A stretch of 64,000 nt of DNA from Mycolicibacterium hassiacum DSM 44199 (GCF_900603025.1 NZ_LR026975.1:1488001-1552000), one strand, 5' to 3'. Numbered from the stretch's first letter, positions 32,460 through 40,598 are shown. Notes: generated by a model from the letters alone, not told the origin. Program-made: numbers and translations.

Positions 32460-32596
32460 CCACGGGTGAAGTGTGGACCTCGACCAATAGAACGCCAGTG
32501 CCGCACTGTGGAGATCGGAGCGCGGACCAGTTCAGCGAACTCTTCCAGGGTTATTAACGACGGACTGGTCGGGGTGGGTGAATGCAGAGTGTTCAT
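32333..32596 (-). CDS. Excisionase-like helix-turn-helix protein
   Basis: The N-terminal part has LITLEEFAELVRAPISTVRH followed by WRSIGRGPHF, the MerR/excisionase-type winged-helix pattern in which a basic recognition helix precedes a GxGP turn. Length in this frame is 87 residues, but after about residue 45 the sequence loses the look of the family while another frame takes over. The ATG at 32596 has GAGGGGAG upstream. It is divergent from the integrase, the usual place for a directionality factor controlling excision. Confidence 0.6.
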   Translation of the reverse strand: MNTLHSPTPTSPSLITLEEFAELVRAPISTVRHWRSIGRGPHFTRGWDSIPRISMITGHRNLIRIWSVNNAPFLVSAPRSVTGLQNT

Positions 32597-32616
32597 AGCT
32601 CCCCTCGACAAACAAA

Positions 32617-32644
32617 TCGATAGAACTAGCCGAACGTTGCTCAA
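32617..32644 (-). promoter_or_regulatory. Promoter candidate for the excisionase-like gene
   Basis: Minus strand: -35 TTGAGC (32644-32639), 16-base spacer, -10 TATCGA (32622-32617), about 20 bases to the ATG at 32596. The 230 bases between this gene and the integrase hold no other gene. Confidence 0.45.
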
Positions 32645-32825
32645 CCGGGGGAGTCGGCGGAAACGTTCTACCGAGAAGCCTACGACTGCGCCTCGTGAAT
32701 CACGAATAGGAGCGACGAGAAGTGTGACTGCGGTCACGGGTCGCACGGTCGGATACTCGACTGCCGTCACATACTCGCGCAGCGGACTTTCTGCGGTACG
32801 CTCCGCCGCATGAAACGGAACGTGC

Positions 32826-34028
32826 GTGTCGGCGTCGAGGACCGCTGGACCCGCCGCATCCAAAGACGAGCACGGCAACACCGTCACCGTGGACTCACCC
32901 CTCAAGGGCAAGGTGGCGCGCTGGCGAGTCCGATGGGTGGACCGCAGCGGGATGGAGCACACCAAGAGCTTCAAGATCAAACCCGACGCCCAGCGGTTCG
33001 CGAACAAGATCACCGCCGAACTCGAGAACGAAGAGTTCGTCAGCCCCCGCCCCCCGGACACCTTCGGCGAGATCGCGGAGAAGTGGTTCGCTACCAAGTC
33101 CCACCGCAAGCCCAAGACGCGGGCCGGGTACCGGGAGCTACTCGACAACATCGTCCTACCCCGGTGGGGCGATGTCCCGGTCGCCAAGATCACCTACGAG
33201 GACTACCTGGAGTGGTTGGGGTCACTGTCAGCCGGCGGCTCGCAGAAGGGCCAACCGCTGTCGGCCAGTCGGGTCACTCAGGCCCACCAGGTTGCGGGCG
33301 CGGTACTCAAGTACGCGGTCAATACCGGCAAGATTCGCACCAATGTGGCGCACAAAATCAAGCGCAGCGAGGATCTGCCCCCGCCACAGGAACGGGAACG
33401 GGTCTATTTGTCCCAACAGCAGCTCATACGGCTCGCAAAAGCGATGGGCCGGTATGAAACCCTCACCCTGGTACTCGGCTACTGCGGAATCCGCTTCGGA
33501 GAGGCGGCTGCATTGCGGGTGCGGCACGTGCGGGACCAGACTCTGGTCATTCATTCCTCGGCCACTAATGTTCGGGGCATGGGCATTGTGGAGACCTCCA
33601 GCACAAAATCGCACAAGCCGCGCATAGTGCCGGTTCCGGGGCCGATCTGGGAACGTTTGATGCAGGAGCTGCCCGAATCGCAGGATGCGCTCGTGTTCCC
33701 CTCCTATTTGGGCAGGGACAGATATCTTCCGATTGAGGAATTCCGCTGTGCGCTCGACAGGGCGAAAGCGGAGGTGGGAATCAACCCCCGCATGAGCCCG
33801 CACGACCTGCGCCACACGGCGGCGTCCCTAGCCATCAGGGAGGGGGCCAACGTGAAGGCTCTACAGCGGATGCTGGGCCACGCCTCGGCGGCGATCACGC
33901 TCGACCGGTACTCGCACCTGTTCGACGAGGACCTGACCGCGCTGGCGAACCGCATGGGCAAGGCCCTGGAGACTGCTGCGGTATCTCTGCGGTATGAGGA
34001 GAATCAGCAAACGCGTATAGTTAGCTAG
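32826..34028 (+). CDS. Tyrosine-family site-specific integrase
   Basis: A 400-residue integrase with the full catalytic set: R223 (GIRFGEA), K261 (TKSHKPR), H326 and R329 in HDLRHTAAS, H352 in MLGHAS, and the nucleophile Y362 in DRYSHLF. An N-terminal AP2-like arm-binding part (ARWRVRWVDRSG) and a SAM-like core-binding domain (TFGEIAEKWFAT onward) precede it. It catalyses integration at the tRNA core 30 bases downstream. Its last codons contain one pair of the CTGCGGTAT repeats. The GTG start has only a weak ribosome site. Confidence 0.9.
   Translation: MSASRTAGPAASKDEHGNTVTVDSPLKGKVARWRVRWVDRSGMEHTKSFKIKPDAQRFANKITAELENEEFVSPRPPDTFGEIAEKWFATKSHRKPKTRAGYRELLDNIVLPRWGDVPVAKITYEDYLEWLGSLSAGGSQKGQPLSASRVTQAHQVAGAVLKYAVNTGKIRTNVAHKIKRSEDLPPPQERERVYLSQQQLIRLAKAMGRYETLTLVLGYCGIRFGEAAALRVRHVRDQTLVIHSSATNVRGMGIVETSSTKSHKPRIVPVPGPIWERLMQELPESQDALVFPSYLGRDRYLPIEEFRCALDRAKAEVGINPRMSPHDLRHTAASLAIREGANVKALQRMLGHASAAITLDRYSHLFDEDLTALANRMGKALETAAVSLRYEENQQTRIVS
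33976..33995 (+). repeat. Right pair of CTGCGGTAT repeats, candidate integrase arm sites
   Basis: CTGCGGTAT at 33976-33984 and 33987-33995, 11 bases apart, inside the 3' end of the integrase gene and 64 bases before attR. It mirrors the pair at 28741 on the other arm. Confidence 0.6.
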
Positions 34029-34058
34029 AAAATGTAAAACACCATGTAGAACCCACAA

Positions 34059-34101
34059 GGGGCGGTAGCTCAGTTGGTCAGAGCTGCGGACTCATAATCC
34101 G
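34059..34101 (+). repeat. attR core (5' half of the tRNA)
   Basis: Exact 43-base match to 28584-28626. The strand exchange must have happened somewhere within this segment, which ends inside the 3' strand of the anticodon stem. Confidence 0.85.
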
Positions 34102-34132
34102 TAGGTCGCGGGTTCGAGCCCCGCCCGCCCCA
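34059..34132 (+). tRNA. tRNA-Met (CAT anticodon), complete copy at attR
   Basis: A full cloverleaf of 74 bases: acceptor GGGGCGG/CCGCCCC, D arm with GCTCAGTTGGTCAGAGC, anticodon stem GCGGA/TCCGT with loop CTCATAA, T arm GCGGG/CCCGC with loop TTCGAGC, discriminator A. The CCA end is not fully encoded (ACCG follows). A CAT anticodon could also be the lysidine-modified tRNA-Ile; the loop and overall sequence favour elongator Met. Bases 1-43 are the integration core, so everything upstream, including any promoter, is element DNA. TATAGT at 34016 is a possible -10. Confidence 0.9.
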
Positions 34133-34237
34133 CCGAAGACGCATCGCATGGAAGCCGTGCGCATCCTGTGCATAACCGCGGCGTAGCCGTACCGCTGTTC
34201 GGACGCGATCAGAGAGCACCGGGCTAAGCGGTTGAGG

Positions 34238-34624
34238 CTAAGCGACTCTCGTCAACAGCAGCGCTGCTTCGTTATAGGGCCACAGCCGGTAGAACGGTCG
34301 AGACCCCGGTGTCACGACATCCACCGCCTCAGCCTTGCTCACGAGCTTCGGGTCGCCCAGCTCGATCGCCTTGCCGCGCTTGTTCAGCACTGTCGGTCCG
34401 CCGGCCAACACATTCTTCACCCAGTCGGTCTGTGGTCCGTAGCCGACGAGAAAGGCGAAGCCGTCCCGGGTCGGGAAGACGAGGAGCGGCGTTCGATACC
34501 GCTTGCCCGACTTGCGGCCGGTGTGCTCGAGAGTCCCCAGGCCCGGAAGCCACGGGGTGAGGGAGCGGGCCACCGGATTGGTCACCCGCCGGTTGAAGTT
34601 CGCGACACCTCTCGGCACTCGCAT
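34238..34624 (-). CDS. Deazaflavin-dependent nitroreductase-family protein (DDN-like)
   Basis: A 128-residue split-barrel protein of the F420-dependent DDN family, which in mycobacteria reduces quinones and activates nitroimidazoles. The family block LEHTGRKSGKRYRTPLLVFP (about residues 32-51) binds the F420 phosphate and tail; DGFAFLVGYGPQTDWVKNVL and PFYRLWPYNE follow. Length is usual for the shorter members. It is the first host gene right of the tRNA. A long palindrome lies immediately upstream of its start. Confidence 0.85.
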   Translation of the reverse strand: MRVPRGVANFNRRVTNPVARSLTPWLPGLGTLEHTGRKSGKRYRTPLLVFPTRDGFAFLVGYGPQTDWVKNVLAGGPTVLNKRGKAIELGDPKLVSKAEAVDVVTPGSRPFYRLWPYNEAALLLTRVA

Positions 34625-34643
34625 GACACCCTCCCCGTCTGCA

Positions 34644-34702
34644 ACGGAATAGCATTCCCGGTCGTGATTTCGGCGCGATAACGACCGGGAATGCTATTCC
34701 GT
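34644..34702. repeat. Long palindrome, copy 1
   Basis: Perfect 22-base arms (34644-34665 and 34681-34702) around a 15-base loop. The outer part reads CGGAATAGCATTCC, then CGGTCGT. Copy 2 at 63751 has the same arm and loop lengths but a paired base change. Here it lies between divergent genes, so it is not a simple terminator for them. Confidence 0.9.
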
Positions 34703-34906
34703 CGTGCGGGGGTGGGGCAGCCTTTCGTCGATCCGGCCAGATATCGGCTCACGGTGATTTCAACCCTGGCCCCGGGCCCGCCAACGATGTGAAGCTGGGG
34801 TTCGTGGTCTGTAGTCGCTGAGGAACCGTCCGGCCGCGCCGACACCGCGCACCGACGATCGCGACCCCCGTATTCGATCTCCACCCCCGAATCCCCAGGA
34901 AGGACT

Positions 34907-35662
34907 GTGGCTGTGGCTGCTCCCGTCGAAACCGCCGCTCGGATCACTCCGCTGGAGCCGATCGAGCTCGACCCGAAGGACTTCCCGCCCACCAACGGCG
35001 GGTCGATCCCGCCGCTGGCCAAGCACTGGCAGCAGCTGGACTTCCGCGAGATATTGTCCCGCCCGGCGGCGTTTCTGTCGGTGAGCCAATCGAATTCGGT
35101 CTACAAGCCGGGTGGGGTGCAGTACGCCGAGGGGCACGCGTTCCGCGGCAGCCTGGAGGCCACCGTCAAGGCGGTCAAGGCCGCGCGGGCGGCGAAGAAC
35201 TTCGTGTCGTTCAACTGGATCGGCTATTCGGTGTTCCGCGACGACTACCCGAAGACCGACTTCGACCGGGTGCAGTACGCCGGCTGGACCGGCCATATCG
35301 ACGCCACGCCGGAACAGATCGCCTGGGACAACGAGCTCGTGCCCGAGCTGCGGGAGCTGGTGCGTCCCGGCGACAACGAGCTGTTCGAGACCGCGCTGCA
35401 GACCGCGTTCGTCGGCACCGACCTGCCCGGTAGGCTGGCCCGGCATAAGGTGGAGGTGATCGTGCTGACCGGAATCCACCTGGACTGGTGCATCGAGGGC
35501 AATGCCCGCGCCGCACGCGACCACGGGCTGCTGCCGATCGTCATCGGGGACGCCACCGGTGCGGCTCGCCCGGATCAGGAACCGGCGGCCTTCGAGCGCA
35601 TCAACAACTACTTCGCGCCGGTGATCACCTCGGACCAGTTCGTGGACTGGCTCCAGCGCTGA
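34907..35662 (+). CDS. Isochorismatase-family cysteine hydrolase
   Basis: A 251-residue protein with the C-terminal isochorismatase-like hydrolase fold. The catalytic Cys lies in TGIHLDWCIEGNARAARDHG (about residues 189-208), matching the family TG...C...TAR pattern, and GDATGA follows. The substrate pocket differs from nicotinamidase, so the amide or ester cleaved is unknown. The first 60 residues are a poorly conserved extension (PPTNGGSIPPLAKHW). Start GTG with AGGAAGGA upstream. No operon partner: the next gene faces it 6 bases away. Confidence 0.8.
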   Translation: MAVAAPVETAARITPLEPIELDPKDFPPTNGGSIPPLAKHWQQLDFREILSRPAAFLSVSQSNSVYKPGGVQYAEGHAFRGSLEATVKAVKAARAAKNFVSFNWIGYSVFRDDYPKTDFDRVQYAGWTGHIDATPEQIAWDNELVPELRELVRPGDNELFETALQTAFVGTDLPGRLARHKVEVIVLTGIHLDWCIEGNARAARDHGLLPIVIGDATGAARPDQEPAAFERINNYFAPVITSDQFVDWLQR

Positions 35663-35668
35663 CGGCCG

Positions 35669-36256
35669 CTAGGCGGACTGCCCGGGCAGGTTGATGCGCG
35701 GCAGCCGGTCGGTGTCGGTGTCGGCCTGCTCCATCAGGGTCCGAGCCCGGGCCTCGGCGGCCAGCGCCCGGGCCTCGGCCGCCTCGGCGTGTGTCCGGAA
35801 TCGTTCCGCCCGGGCCCGCGCGGCCGCGGCCTCGGCCAGTGCCTGCGCGACCGGGTCGTCGACCATGTCGCGCGGCGCGTGCAGGTAGACCTCCACCCGG
35901 CGTTCGGCGTCGCGCCGTTTCTCGGCGTAGTGCTCGAGGACGACGAGCCCCACACAGGCCAGGATCAGCAGCGGCACGAACACGTACGGGAAGGTGGCCA
36001 CCGCCGCGAGACCGACGACGATCAGCGGCACCGCGATGGCGACCGCGCCCCACGGATAGCGCTCGATGAATGCCAGCATCCGCAGATGGGCGGTGATCGC
36101 GGACTGCCCCCACGCCCGGATCTCGGGTTTGTCGCGGAACCTGTGCCACGACCGGATGATCGACTCCACGAGACCTCCCTTCGCGGAGACGTTGTCCGAC
36201 CATTGTGACTCGGCCTGCGGCCGCTGGGTCGGGGTTGGTCGCTGCGGATCAGTCAC
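35669..36256 (-). CDS. Membrane protein with Ala-rich coiled-coil tail
   Basis: A 195-residue protein. Two hydrophobic segments form a hairpin (about residues 70-86 and 90-106), preceded by a charged soluble part (SIIRSWHRFRDKPEIRAWG) and followed by a long Ala/Arg/Glu-rich helix (about 112-180), likely a coiled coil. No family recognised. It lies 7 bases from the peptidase S51-like gene on the same strand, which is upstream, so the two are probably co-transcribed. Confidence 0.65.
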   Translation of the reverse strand: MTDPQRPTPTQRPQAESQWSDNVSAKGGLVESIIRSWHRFRDKPEIRAWGQSAITAHLRMLAFIERYPWGAVAIAVPLIVVGLAAVATFPYVFVPLLILACVGLVVLEHYAEKRRDAERRVEVYLHAPRDMVDDPVAQALAEAAAARARAERFRTHAEAAEARALAAEARARTLMEQADTDTDRLPRINLPGQSA

Positions 36257-36263
36257 GGCTCGG

Positions 36264-36977
36264 TCACAGATCGGGGTCCTCGGGCATCAGCAGATTATGG
36301 ACGAGCTCGTTGCCCTCGAGTCGGAACTCGTGCGCGGGTCGGCGCAGCGGTTCGAACGACAGATCGGGATGCACGACCACACCGCCGCCGGCGGGAATAC
36401 CCAGGCCGGACACCGCGCCGTCGAGCCGCTGGATCGCGCCGATCAGCCGCGACCAGCCGCCCTGGTCGTCGTGGGTGTCGATGACCATCGGCACGAGGTG
36501 GAACACATCGAACAACCGCCCCGGGGACCCCTCGGCCGCCTCCACGACGCCGTAGCGCCCGAGTTGGACCGCGCCCGCGGAGACCCCGACCAGGACCGCG
36601 CCGCTCGCGTAGCGGTCCAGGATCACCTCCTTCATGCCGGTGCGCTCGAAGGTCTCCCAGCCGCGGCGCACATCGCCGCCGGCCAGCACGATCAGCTGGG
36701 CGTGCCGCAGGAACGCGCGGTCCTCGTTGTCGAACGCCGAGCGGATCATCCGCCGCTCGGCGACCCGAACCCCCTCCAGGGCTGCTTCAAAAAGTTCGTA
36801 GTATTCGGGCTGGTCGCCGTTGGAGGCGCCGATATAGGCGGCGCGGACCGGCTCGTCGCGGGGCAGCCCGTCCAGCGCGGTGTCCAGCAGCAGCCGTCCG
36901 CGGTGCCGCCAGAACAGCAGTTGGCTGTCGGCCAGCAGATACAGCGGCCGGACCGAATCGCCCGAGTCGTTGGTCAC
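36264..36977 (-). CDS. Peptidase S51 / cyanophycinase-like protein
   Basis: A 237-residue protein with a glutamine amidotransferase-like fold. The nucleophile elbow GVSAGAV puts Ser at 133, and ADSQLLF, GGDVRRGWE and IDTHDDQGG supply the other expected family positions. S51 members are dipeptidase E or cyanophycinase; no cyanophycin synthetase is nearby, so peptide or modified amino acid hydrolysis is more likely. The first gene of a two-gene unit with the downstream membrane protein. Confidence 0.75.
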   Translation of the reverse strand: MTNDSGDSVRPLYLLADSQLLFWRHRGRLLLDTALDGLPRDEPVRAAYIGASNGDQPEYYELFEAALEGVRVAERRMIRSAFDNEDRAFLRHAQLIVLAGGDVRRGWETFERTGMKEVILDRYASGAVLVGVSAGAVQLGRYGVVEAAEGSPGRLFDVFHLVPMVIDTHDDQGGWSRLIGAIQRLDGAVSGLGIPAGGGVVVHPDLSFEPLRRPAHEFRLEGNELVHNLLMPEDPDL

Positions 36978-37029
36978 CTACCCACTGTGGCAGAACCGCC
37001 GGAGTCGGCGCCGACGGGGCGCGCCTCGG

Positions 37030-38718
37030 CTACCGCAGCGGGCGCAGCACCACCACCCCGGGCACCGTGCCCAGGTATTCGCGCAGCGGGGTGTCGACCA
37101 CCCGCATGTCGGCCGGCAGCGACGACGCGTTGCGCAACACCGGTCCCTGCGGTGTGTTGACGACGATGCCGACGTGGGTGACGTCGAGTCCGCCGTCGGT
37201 GGCGTACGCGCCCAGGTAGTCGCCGGTGCGCAGCCCGGCCAGCACGGAGTCGTCGACCCGGTCGCTGGGCAGGTAGCTGACGGTGCGCGCGACCACCGGC
37301 AGCCCGGGCAGATACCACCCGCCGGAGTCCTTCTGGTTGAGCTGCTTGTGCACCGCGACGGCGTCGGGGCTCAGGCTGGCGGTGATGTCGGTGGCCACCG
37401 GCGGGCTGGTCGCGGCCCAGTCGGTGAAGAAGTGTTTGCGGTTCGCAAACGACACGGCCCCGTCGCGGTAGCGGACCTCGGTCAGCGCGGCGAAGAACTC
37501 CTCGCGGGTGGTGGCGCGTTTGGCCGCCTCCACATGGTCGGCGAAGGTGAAACAGTCGACCTGCTCGAGGTTCGCGACGAGTTGTTCGGGCACATCCGCC
37601 GAACCGATGAGAGTGTTTGCGCGGTAAGGGGTTCCGAGGAACTCGCGGGACAGCGACTCGGATCGGGACACCGGATCTGTGGTCCGCCGCGTGACGGTCA
37701 GCAGCCGGTCGAGCCGCTGCTCGCTGCCCGGTGACAGCTCGGCAACCGGTTTCCCTTGAGCAGCAAGGTAACTCGTCACTGATACGCGTTCGCCTGCCTG
37801 GTAGCCGACGGGCAACAGCACGTCACCGACGGTGGTCTTGTAGTAGACCTGCCAGCGGTGGTAGGCGGGGAAGGCCGCGGGGTCGGCGGCCATCGCCGCC
37901 GCGTAGGCCTCGACCGCCCGCACGTAGTGATCGGAGTTGTTGTAGCGCCACAGCGCGTGCGCGCGGTCGGTGGCGAAACCGTTGGCCGCCAGGTAGCGCC
38001 CGGCCGCCAGGATGGCGTCACGCGGGGAGTTGATGTCACCGCCCTCGCCGTAGGCGGCGAAGGTGGACGGCAGGAACTGCATAGGGCCCTGCGCGCCGGC
38101 GGTGCTCACGCCCGCGATGCGCCCGAACGCTGTTTCGACGAAGTTGATCGCCGCCAGGTACTGCCAGCCGACCCCGGTGGCGCTCTCGGCCTCGCGGTAG
38201 TAGCGCATCAGCTCGTCGGCGGGGGTGGGGTCGACGATGCGCCAGGCCGGCAGGGTGTCCTGGGCGGTGCCCTCGCTCAGCGCGGTCAGGTGGCGGCGGG
38301 CCGCCACGTTGAGGTCGTAGATCTCCCGCAGCTCCGCCGGGATGCGCGGCCGCGCGATCGGATCCCACTCCGGGTGCCGGCCCAGCGCGCGGTAGGCCGC
38401 CTGCTGGCGGTGCGCGGCGGCGGTCAGTACCGACTCCGGGGACGCCGGATCGCGCAGCGCCCGCTCGTCGGCGACCAGGTCGTCGGCCAGCTGCACCGGG
38501 TCGGAGGCCAGCTCGCGGCGGGGCTCCGGGGTCGGCGCCGCGACCGGCGCCCGCGCGCTCGGCTCGGTCGTCGGTGTGGGCTCGGACGGGGCGGGGGAGC
38601 GGGAGCAGCCGCCTAGCACCACCGCGACCCCGAGCAGCGCGGCGGCGAGCAGCGTGGCGGGGGACGACACGACACGTGGTGCGGGCCGGCCCGAACGCCG
38701 GGAGCGTGAGATCGTCAT
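37030..38718 (-). CDS. Lipoprotein: lytic transglycosylase fused to DUF1460 amidase
   Basis: A 562-residue exported protein. Signal peptide with lipobox VVLGGC, Cys at 38. A Pro/Thr-rich linker (40-70) precedes a transglycosylase domain (about 165-295) with the catalytic Glu at about 195 in FVETAFGR and GAQGPMQFLPSTF, as in SLT-type murein transglycosylases. The C-terminal half (about 335-562) is a DUF1460 (NlpC/P60-superfamily) domain with FLGTPYR, nucleophile Cys 389 in VDCFTFADHVEA, and a His in DVTHVGIVV. Together they could cut both the glycan strand and the stem peptide of peptidoglycan. The fusion is unusual. Transcribed alone, divergent from the FadE at 38828. Confidence 0.8.
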   Translation of the reverse strand: MTISRSRRSGRPAPRVVSSPATLLAAALLGVAVVLGGCSRSPAPSEPTPTTEPSARAPVAAPTPEPRRELASDPVQLADDLVADERALRDPASPESVLTAAAHRQQAAYRALGRHPEWDPIARPRIPAELREIYDLNVAARRHLTALSEGTAQDTLPAWRIVDPTPADELMRYYREAESATGVGWQYLAAINFVETAFGRIAGVSTAGAQGPMQFLPSTFAAYGEGGDINSPRDAILAAGRYLAANGFATDRAHALWRYNNSDHYVRAVEAYAAAMAADPAAFPAYHRWQVYYKTTVGDVLLPVGYQAGERVSVTSYLAAQGKPVAELSPGSEQRLDRLLTVTRRTTDPVSRSESLSREFLGTPYRANTLIGSADVPEQLVANLEQVDCFTFADHVEAAKRATTREEFFAALTEVRYRDGAVSFANRKHFFTDWAATSPPVATDITASLSPDAVAVHKQLNQKDSGGWYLPGLPVVARTVSYLPSDRVDDSVLAGLRTGDYLGAYATDGGLDVTHVGIVVNTPQGPVLRNASSLPADMRVVDTPLREYLGTVPGVVVLRPLR

Positions 38719-38827
38719 CGATCCTCCTGCCTGGTCGACCCAAACCTACGTGTCCGGACCTCACCGTAACGGCCGCGGCCCGCCCGTCGTCGGCACTACG
38801 GTGAAGCCGGCACCCGAGGAGGCCCGT

Positions 38828-40108
38828 ATGGCGTGGGATTTCAGCACCGAGCCGGAGTTCCAGGAAAAGCTCGACTGGGTCAAGTGGTTCTGCGAGGAGA
38901 AGGTCGAACCGCTCGACCACGTGTTCCCGCACGCGGTGCGCTCACCGATCCCGGCGGTGAAAGCCTATGTGCGCGAACTGCAGCAGGAGGTGAAAGACCA
39001 AGGACTGTGGGCGATTTTCCTCGGCCGCGAACTCGGCGGCCCGGGATACGGGCAGGTCAAACTCGCCCTGCTCAACGAGATCATCGGCCGCTATCCGGGT
39101 GCGCCGCAGATGTTCGGCGCCTCCGCCCCCGACACGGGAAACATCGAGATGCTGGCCGCGTACGGCACCGAGGAGCAGAAGCGACGCTGGCTGCAGCCGC
39201 TGCTCGACCAAGAGATCTTCTCGGCCTTCTCGATGACCGAACCGCAGGGCGGCAGTGATCCCAGCCTGTTCAAGACGCACGCGGTGCGTGACGGCGACGA
39301 GTGGGTCATCAACGGTGAGAAGTGGTTCACCTCGGCCGGACGCGTCGCCGACATCCTGTTCGTGATGTGCACCAACGGGATGTTCGTGGTGCCCCGGGAC
39401 ACCCCGGGCGTGGAGATCATGCCCGAGCCGCGCAACCACAACCACATCATCTACCGCGACGTGCGGGTGCCGCTGGATCACCTGATCGGCCCGCCGGACG
39501 GGGCGCGGGTGCTGGCGCAGCGGCGGCTGGGCGGTGGGCGCATCCACCACGCGATGCGCACCGTCGCGCAGTGCAACCTCGCGTTCGACATGATGTGCGA
39601 GCGGGCGCTGAGCCGTCAGTCGCACGGCAAGGTGATCGCCGAACACCAGATGGTGCAGGAGAAGATCGCCGAGTCCTACGCGATGATCAGGATGCTGCGG
39701 TTGTTCGTGCTCGAGACCGCGTGGAAGATCGACCGGACCTCCACGAAGGATGCGCGCACCGAGATCGCGGCGGTCAAGTTCACCATGGCCAAGGTGTTGC
39801 GCGAGGTGTCCTACAACGCGCTGCACATCCTCGGGGCGCTCGGCACCACCGACCTCACCCCGATCCACGCGATGTACGCCAACGCGCCGGCCATGGGCAT
39901 CGCCGACGGCGTCGACGAGGTGCACAAGGCCACCGTCGCCCGGCGGGTGCTGCGTGACTACACCCCGCACGAGGGGTACTTCCCGACCGAGTTCCTGCCC
40001 CGCAAACGCGAGGAGGCGCGCCGCAAACTGCAGCCGATCCTCGACGCGCGGCCCGAACTGGCGGCCGCCGCGGATCAGTACGCCAAGCACTTCTCCCGGC
40101 GGCGGTGA
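38828..40108 (+). CDS. Acyl-CoA dehydrogenase (FadE)
   Basis: A 426-residue acyl-CoA dehydrogenase. SAFSMTEPQGGSDPSLF is the middle-domain acyl/flavin motif and VINGEKWFTSAGR the next strand; the C-terminal domain has ILGALGTTDLTPI and ends with a basic extension. It resembles the group annotated as aminoglycoside phosphotransferase-associated or ACAD10/11-like dehydrogenases in length and start, but the partner kinase is not here. The ATG at 38828 has GAGGAGG upstream. It appears monocistronic. Confidence 0.85.
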   Translation: MAWDFSTEPEFQEKLDWVKWFCEEKVEPLDHVFPHAVRSPIPAVKAYVRELQQEVKDQGLWAIFLGRELGGPGYGQVKLALLNEIIGRYPGAPQMFGASAPDTGNIEMLAAYGTEEQKRRWLQPLLDQEIFSAFSMTEPQGGSDPSLFKTHAVRDGDEWVINGEKWFTSAGRVADILFVMCTNGMFVVPRDTPGVEIMPEPRNHNHIIYRDVRVPLDHLIGPPDGARVLAQRRLGGGRIHHAMRTVAQCNLAFDMMCERALSRQSHGKVIAEHQMVQEKIAESYAMIRMLRLFVLETAWKIDRTSTKDARTEIAAVKFTMAKVLREVSYNALHILGALGTTDLTPIHAMYANAPAMGIADGVDEVHKATVARRVLRDYTPHEGYFPTEFLPRKREEARRKLQPILDARPELAAAADQYAKHFSRRR

Positions 40109-40247
40109 GGTCCGCGGGAACCGGGTGAACAGGTCCTCCGACCAGCCACCCGGTGCGTCGGCGCCGGTGAGGTCGGCCGTCAGCGGATGGTCGCCGAGAC
40201 CCGAAGTGCGCGTCATCTCCCGATCAGGTCGCGCCTAGGCTGACGGC

Positions 40248-40436
40248 ATGAAGATCGCCATCGCGATTCTCGGGGTGATCGTGGCGCTGCTCGGGGTGCT
40301 GTTCACGCTGCAGGGGGTCGGTGTCGTCGGTGGCAGCCCGATGAGCAACACCATGACCTGGACGGTGCTGGGCCCGATCATCGCGCTGATCGGGGTCGGG
40401 CTGGCCGCCGGCGGGTGGGCCGGGCGCGACCGCTGA
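40248..40436 (+). CDS. Small two-helix membrane protein
   Basis: 62 residues with two hydrophobic helices (about 3-22 and 38-58) joined by GVGVVGGSPMSNTMTW. Proteins with this GxxGGSxMSN loop occur widely in actinobacteria as small uncharacterised membrane proteins. It stands alone, with about 140 bases on either side. Confidence 0.7.
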   Translation: MKIAIAILGVIVALLGVLFTLQGVGVVGGSPMSNTMTWTVLGPIIALIGVGLAAGGWAGRDR

Positions 40437-40598
40437 GCCGCGGTGTAACGCGACCGGGTCGCTGTGGCGATGAACCCTGCAGAACGGAGGGTCGCTGCGG
40501 CGGCTTCTGTTTCCAGGCATGGCACGGGGGCGTTGTGGGACTGGTGACAGCGGTCGGCGCTGCGGCTCTATTTGGAGACCGTAAGGAGTTGACGCACC

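Larger units (their letters stand above)
28584..34101. mobile_element. Integrative element of about 5.5 kb in tRNA-Met(CAT)
   Basis: Bounded by a 43-base exact direct repeat (28584-28626 and 34059-34101) made of the 5' half of a tRNA gene; the complete tRNA is at the right end. Inside: tyrosine integrase next to the right end, excisionase-like gene, phage-type repressor with operator, membrane proteins, HicA-like toxin, small zinc-ribbon proteins and AT-rich repeats. Base composition is clearly AT-richer than the flanks. No capsid, tail, terminase, replication or conjugation genes are present. It may be a satellite-like island or a prophage reduced to integration and immunity functions. Confidence 0.85.

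Noticed and set aside
32810-33457. Plus-strand frame starting at ATG 32810 beside the integrase start
   Set aside because: It is a shadow frame of the integrase; the integrase frame starting at GTG 32826 carries all catalytic residues.
40109-40247. Short minus-strand frame beginning at 40216 (MTRTSGLGDHPLTADLTG...)
   Set aside because: Runs straight into the antisense of the FadE gene with no homology or stop nearby; at most a relic.
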